The position numbers were made by a program, and so were the translations under genes. Of a DNA stretch of 64,000 bases, positions 60,051 to 64,000 are shown one piece after another (the stretch's first letter is position 1; every line of letters starts with the position of its first letter). Where the stretch lies: assembly GCF_022968795.1 (NCBI RefSeq), contig NZ_JALJRB010000002.1, forward strand, positions 62,001-126,000, given 5' to 3'. Origin of the DNA: Desulfatitalea alkaliphila. Lineage in GTDB: Bacteria; Desulfobacterota; Desulfobacteria; Desulfobacterales; Desulfosarcinaceae. The notes under the pieces are model-generated. The model made no database searches, was not told where the DNA came from, and saw only the letters and a program-made list of their open reading frames with translations.

Positions 60051-61118
60051 GTGACATCCATCGTCGAAACCGTTTTCCAATACCTCAACCGTGGCGAACC
60101 GGTTGTCCTGGCCACCATCATCCGTCAACAGGGCGCCACGCCCCGTAAAGCCGGCACCCGCATGGTGGTGGCACCGGACGGCCGTTTTCACGGCACCATC
60201 GGCGGCGGGCTGCTGGAAGCCCGTGTTGTCGACCGCGCCCGTGCCATGCTGCCCGACGCGCCGGCCTGCATCGAGCGTTTCGATCTGGACAGCACCGACG
60301 CGGCCGCCATGGACCTGATCTGCGGCGGCGGCCTCGAAGTGCTCTACGATCCTTTGCGGCCGACGCCCGAAACCATCGCTGTGTTTCAGCGCCGCGCGCA
60401 ATGGGACCCGAAGGCGCGGTCGGCCCTTTTCATCACCTTGATCCGACGGCGGGGCGAGCAGGTGAGCCAAATCCATCATGCCCTGGTGGCGCACGACGGT
60501 CGGGTCCACGGCACACTGCCCGTGGACGACGCGGTGCTGCAAGAGGCACGCCGTGCCGCGGCGGCGGCCGGCGCCATGACCACCCTGACGATGCAGGACG
60601 GCGAGCTGCTCCTGGAGCCGATCCGGCCGCCCTGGCGGGCCATCGTGGTGGGCGCCGGCCACGTGGCCCAACCCACCGCCCATCTGGCCGCCCTGGTGGA
60701 TTTCCAGGTCACGGTGCTGGACGACCGGGCGGCCTTCGCCAACCAACACCGCTTTCCCGATGCGCACCGGGTGGCGGTGGTGCCCGACTTCGCGAACCTT
60801 TTCCGGAATCTGCCCGTGGACCGCCACACCTTCATCATCATCGTCACCCGCGGCCACCTCCACGACCAGGCGGTGCTCGCCCAGGCCTTGCGCACCCCGG
60901 CCGGCTACATCGGCATGATCGGCAGCCGGCGCAAACGGGACGCCATCTATGGCCGGCTGCTGGAACAGGGCGTTGCGGCGACCGACCTGGACAGGGTCCA
61001 CTGCCCCATCGGCCTGGAGATCGCCGCCGAGACACCTACGGAAATCGCCGTGAGCATCGTGGCGGAAATGATCACCGCCCGACGTCGACCCACGGCACAC
61101 CCGAACGGGGAGGAGTGA
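60051..61118 (+). CDS. xdhC: XdhC-family molybdenum cofactor maturation protein
   Basis: 355 residues from the GTG at 60051 with an AAGGAG site. N-terminal XdhC/CoxI domain: VLATIIRQQGATPRKAGTRMVV and GTIGGGLLEARVVDRA; C-terminal Rossmann domain: AIVVGAGHVAQPTAHLAAL, then TRGHLHDQAVLAQAL and YIGMIGSRRKRDAIYGRL. XdhC binds the cofactor, promotes sulfuration of molybdenum in xanthine-oxidase-family enzymes and inserts it into the apo-enzyme, so Mop is the obvious client. Confidence 0.94.
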   Translation: MTSIVETVFQYLNRGEPVVLATIIRQQGATPRKAGTRMVVAPDGRFHGTIGGGLLEARVVDRARAMLPDAPACIERFDLDSTDAAAMDLICGGGLEVLYDPLRPTPETIAVFQRRAQWDPKARSALFITLIRRRGEQVSQIHHALVAHDGRVHGTLPVDDAVLQEARRAAAAAGAMTTLTMQDGELLLEPIRPPWRAIVVGAGHVAQPTAHLAALVDFQVTVLDDRAAFANQHRFPDAHRVAVVPDFANLFRNLPVDRHTFIIIVTRGHLHDQAVLAQALRTPAGYIGMIGSRRKRDAIYGRLLEQGVAATDLDRVHCPIGLEIAAETPTEIAVSIVAEMITARRRPTAHPNGEE

Positions 61119-61123
61119 ACGCC

Positions 61124-62266
61124 ATGGACGGCGTGAGCGCCATCATCCTGGCCGCCGGCGAATCCCGGCGCATGGGCCGTTTCAAACCGTTGCTGCACCT
61201 GGGCGCAACCACGGTGGTGGAGCGGGTGGTGCAACTGTATGCCGCCGCGGGTCTGAAGGACATCATCGTGGTCACCGGCTGCAACAGCGATGCCCTGTGC
61301 ACCGCCCTGACCCATCTGCCGCTGCGTTGCATCCACAATGGGCAGTGGCGGGCCGGCATGTACACCTCCCTCCAGGCCGGCCTTGGGGCCCTGCCGGTGG
61401 ACGCGCGCGCCTTTTTCGTCCATCCGGTGGACATCCCCCTGGTGCGGCCGTCGACGGTCGGCGCCCTGGCCCGCAGCTTCCATGATCAACGCGGCGCGGT
61501 TTGCCACCCTTGCTACGACGGCCGGCGGGGCCACCCGGTCTTGATCCCGGCCGCCCTGGGGGCCGATTTGCTGGCATGGCCGGGAGAAGGGGGCTTGCGC
61601 GCCTTCTGGCAATCGTGGACCGGGCCGTGGCGGGAAGTGGCCGTGGCGGACGAAGGCATCCTGCTCGATCTGGACACCCCGGCGGACCTTCGCATGCTGA
61701 CGCAACGCCTGGAACGGGATGACCGACCCTCCGCCGATGCCTGCCGCGTGCTCATGACCCGCGTTGAACAGGTGCCGCCGGCTGTGTGGCGCCACTGCCG
61801 GGCGGTGGCCGCGGTGGCCGGCGCCATCGCCGATGCCCTGCAGGCCGCCGGGGTGGATCTGGATGCCGACCTGGTGCGCTCCGCCGCCCTGGTGCACGAT
61901 ATCGCCCGCCAAGCACCCCATCACGCCGCTGCCGGCGCCCGACTGCTGGCGGACCTGGGCTATCCCCGGCCGGCCGCCATGGTGGCCGTGCACATGGATC
62001 CGCCCGTGGCGGATGCCGCGACGCCGGACGAAGCGGCGGTACTTTTTCTGGCGGACAAATTGGTGGTGGGCGACCGTCCCGCCGACCTGCACACCCGCTT
62101 CGAACGCAAGATGGCCAAATACGGCAACGATCCCCGGATCGCGAAGGCCATCGCATCGCGCCGGCAGGCCGCCGAGGCCCTTCTGGCCACCGTGGAACGG
62201 TGCATCGGCCGCCCGGTGGCCGCCTTGACGGCCGACCTGCCGTTAAAAGGCGAACAGCCCGGATGA
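61124..62266 (+). CDS. MocA-like nucleotidyltransferase fused to an HD domain
   Basis: 380 residues from the ATG at 61124 with a GGGGAGGAG site. Residues 1-205 are a MobA/MocA-type transferase: IILAAGESRRMGRFKPLLHLG, FVHPVDIPLVRPSTV, HPCYDGRRGHPVLIP; this type adds CMP to molybdopterin to make the cytosine dinucleotide needed by Mop. Residues about 215-370 form an HD-like phosphohydrolase: HCRAVAAVAGAIADAL, SAALVHDIARQAPHH, VAVHMD and LADKLVVGDRP. The fused HD part may remove nucleotides or pyrophosphate by-products. Overlaps the next gene by four bases. Confidence 0.9.
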   Translation: MDGVSAIILAAGESRRMGRFKPLLHLGATTVVERVVQLYAAAGLKDIIVVTGCNSDALCTALTHLPLRCIHNGQWRAGMYTSLQAGLGALPVDARAFFVHPVDIPLVRPSTVGALARSFHDQRGAVCHPCYDGRRGHPVLIPAALGADLLAWPGEGGLRAFWQSWTGPWREVAVADEGILLDLDTPADLRMLTQRLERDDRPSADACRVLMTRVEQVPPAVWRHCRAVAAVAGAIADALQAAGVDLDADLVRSAALVHDIARQAPHHAAAGARLLADLGYPRPAAMVAVHMDPPVADAATPDEAAVLFLADKLVVGDRPADLHTRFERKMAKYGNDPRIAKAIASRRQAAEALLATVERCIGRPVAALTADLPLKGEQPG

Positions 62267-62925
62267 CCGCCGACGCCGCCAATGGCCCAACGGTGCGCAC
62301 CCTTTATCTGTTGCGCCACTGCGCGCCGGTCCAAGCCTCCGGCGGCAAGCGGTACCTGGGGCAAGCAGATCCGCCCCTTTCGCCCGAGGGCATTCAGCAG
62401 GCGCACCGGTGGCGGTACTGGTTCCGCACCATCGCCCTGAGCGCCGTTTATTGCAGCGATCTGCAGCGCGCCCGCCACACCGCCGCGATCGTCTTCGCCG
62501 ATCACCCCTTGTCCATCCACCCCCTTGGCGCCCTGCGGGAGGTGCACCTGGGCGAATGGGAGGGCCTTCCCTTCGCGGAAGTGCGACAGCGCGATCCCAT
62601 CGCCTATGCCGAACGCGGCCGAGACCCGGCCGCCCATCGGCCGCCCGGCGGCGAGTCGTTCCAGGATCTGCGCGAGCGCGTGGTGCCCACCTTTACCCGC
62701 ATCGTCGCCGAGACCCGCGGCGACATCGCCCTGGTGGGCCATGCGGGGGTACTTCGGGTGCTGCTGTGCCACTTGCTGGGCCTGCCCTTGGCCCACCTTT
62801 TTCGCATTGGCCAGGACCCCGGCGGCTTGAGTGTCGTCCTGGCGCGGGCCGACAGTTACCGGGTACAATCCGTCAACATTCCCCCTCCCTGCCTGGATTC
62901 AGGCCATCGGTTGGTTCAAAATTGA
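62263..62925 (+). CDS. Histidine phosphatase family protein (alpha-ribazole phosphatase-like)
   Basis: 220 residues. RHCAP near residue 17 is a variant of the RHG/RHA phospho-acceptor motif; YCSDLQRARHTA, LGEWEGLPFAEV and VGHAGVLRVLLCHLL complete the two-His active site. It resembles CobC/alpha-ribazole phosphatase. As the last gene of the Mop operon it may dephosphorylate a nucleotide intermediate of cofactor assembly. No cobalamin genes are nearby, so CobC function is not favoured. Confidence 0.88.
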   Translation: MTADAANGPTVRTLYLLRHCAPVQASGGKRYLGQADPPLSPEGIQQAHRWRYWFRTIALSAVYCSDLQRARHTAAIVFADHPLSIHPLGALREVHLGEWEGLPFAEVRQRDPIAYAERGRDPAAHRPPGGESFQDLRERVVPTFTRIVAETRGDIALVGHAGVLRVLLCHLLGLPLAHLFRIGQDPGGLSVVLARADSYRVQSVNIPPPCLDSGHRLVQN

Positions 62926-63008
62926 CATAACCCTTGGCGTGTGCTATCGACCCTGCATCCATTTCCGGACCCGAACACAGTTGACCTGGAAAAAACGCAG
63001 GAGTGAGC

Positions 63009-64000
63009 ATGGAATCGATCTATACGGTGTGCGGTATGTGCACGGTGCGCTGTCCGATCATGGCGCGGGTGGATAGTGGCCGCGTGGTGGATCTGCAAGG
63101 CAACCCCCATGTACCGACCATGGCGGGCGGTCTGTGTCCGCGTGGAGCGGCCGGCAGGGCCCTGTTGACCGATACGGAACGGCCCAGGACACCGTTGCTG
63201 CGCGATGGCGCGCGCGGTGAAGGGCGTTGGCGCAAAGTGAGCTGGGACGAGGCCCTGGACCATGTGGCGCAGCGGCTCCAGTCCGTGATGGCGGCGCACG
63301 GCGCGCGGGGCGTCGCCTTGTCCGACCGGGGCGGACCCTTTCGGGACATGCACCGCGCCCTGTTGCGCGGACTGGGATCGCCCAACTATTGCAACCACGA
63401 CGCCTCCTGTGCCCGCAACGTCCATCATGCCCACCTGTCGTTGACCGGGCTGGGGCGCAAGGATGTGGCATACGACTTTGCCAACGCGCGTCACGTGGTG
63501 TTGCAGTTGCGCAACATCTTCGAGTCGGTGGACGTGCAGGAGGTGCACCAGCTCACCGGGGCCCTGGAAAAAGGGTGCCGCTTGTCGGTGATCGACATCC
63601 GCGCCAATGTGCCCGCCACCAAGGCACATGACTTTTTCATGGTCCGACCGAGCAGCGATTACGCCTTCAATCTGGCGGTGATCCACACCTTGATCCAGGA
63701 GCGCTGGTACGACCGCGACTATGTCCAACGCTACTTCAAGGATTTCGATCAACTCGAGGCGTTCATCGTGCCCTACACGCCCGAATGGGCCGCGGCGCAT
63801 ACCGGCATCGAGGCGGGTCGGCTGCGCCGCTTCGTGCAACAACTGGCCCAGGCCGCACCGGCGGTGATCTGGCATCCCGGTTGGATGGCGGCCCGATACC
63901 GCAATTCATTCCACGTGTGCCGTTCCATCTACATCATCAACGCCCTGCTGGGCGCCATCGGAAGCCGGGGCGGTCTGCCGCTGGTCAACAAACCCAAGGA
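63009..64000 (+). CDS. Mo/W-bisPGD oxidoreductase, catalytic subunit (3' truncated)
   Basis: The frame runs off the window after about 330 residues. The start ATG at 63009 gives MESIYTVCGMCTVRCP, whose CxxCxxxC plus a Cys in GGLCPRGAAG around residue 43 bind a [4Fe-4S] cluster. VSWDEALDHVAQRL, SPNYCNHDASCARN (Cys as likely Mo/W ligand, near residue 134), GALEKGCRLSVIDIRANVPATKA and LLGAIGSRGGLPL match the polysulfide/thiosulfate reductase-like branch of the DMSO reductase family. No Tat signal is visible, so it may act in the cytoplasm. It begins 83 bases after the Mop operon and uses the same cofactor supply. Confidence 0.9.
   Translation, partial: MESIYTVCGMCTVRCPIMARVDSGRVVDLQGNPHVPTMAGGLCPRGAAGRALLTDTERPRTPLLRDGARGEGRWRKVSWDEALDHVAQRLQSVMAAHGARGVALSDRGGPFRDMHRALLRGLGSPNYCNHDASCARNVHHAHLSLTGLGRKDVAYDFANARHVVLQLRNIFESVDVQEVHQLTGALEKGCRLSVIDIRANVPATKAHDFFMVRPSSDYAFNLAVIHTLIQERWYDRDYVQRYFKDFDQLEAFIVPYTPEWAAAHTGIEAGRLRRFVQQLAQAAPAVIWHPGWMAARYRNSFHVCRSIYIINALLGAIGSRGGLPLVNKPK

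Overview
The window is a GC-rich chromosomal segment that looks like a sulfate-reducing or related anaerobic Desulfobacterota (Desulfosarcina-like is my best guess). I infer this from the combination of a Desulfovibrio-type aldehyde oxidoreductase (Mop, 907 residues), a TunR-type tungstate regulator, TupABC, a molybdenum-storage-type kinase, 2-hydroxyacyl-CoA dehydratase/benzoyl-CoA reductase-like proteins and a type II secretion system. No rRNA, tRNA, CRISPR or intact insertion sequence was seen.

Layout. 1-4.6 kb: end of a type II secretion operon (GspL fragment, GspM, GspC, GspD). 4.7-10.6 kb: periplasmic binding protein, sensor kinase, sigma54-type regulator and TonB-dependent receptor, tightly coupled. 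10.6-21 kb: mainly secreted proteins: a double CAP-domain protein, a surface-type protein ended by a strong terminator, and an operon with two degenerate UshA-like proteins, a lipoprotein and a transglutaminase-elicitor-like protein. 21-29 kb: a glycan locus with methyltransferases, three family 2 glycosyltransferases, a CmcI-like protein and a Wzm/Wzt exporter, in two convergent operons. 29.6-32.8 kb: a lone RND pump. 32.8-40 kb: RidA, a ThDP enzyme, two dehydratase/reductase-type Fe-S proteins, their ATPase activator and an alpha/beta hydrolase, interspersed with four copies of a heptamer repeat and two large palindromes.

40-49.4 kb is a molybdenum/tungsten homeostasis island: TupC, TupB, TupA and an HTH/binding-protein-like regulator, a MOT1-type molybdate transporter, divergent TunR, a Mo/W storage protein, a PadR regulator, a small basic protein, a TiaS-like protein and a truncated ModE. 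49.8-62.9 kb is one long, mostly overlapping operon around Mop with its presumed maturation genes: MoeA-like protein, Fe-S flavoprotein-like fusion, methyltransferase, C_GCAxxG_C_C protein, radical SAM protein, CoA ligase, XdhC, NTP transferase-HD fusion and histidine phosphatase. At 63 kb a second Mo/W-bisPGD oxidoreductase starts and runs off the window.

How it fits together: the right third imports, stores and senses molybdate/tungstate, then builds and inserts the cofactor into Mop and perhaps the terminal bisPGD enzyme. The left third exports and senses extracellular material. The most unusual things are the heptamer repeats, whose flanks are strongly depleted of C on the repeat-bearing strand, and the uncharacterised chemistry implied by the radical SAM, methyltransferase and CoA-ligase genes of the Mop operon.
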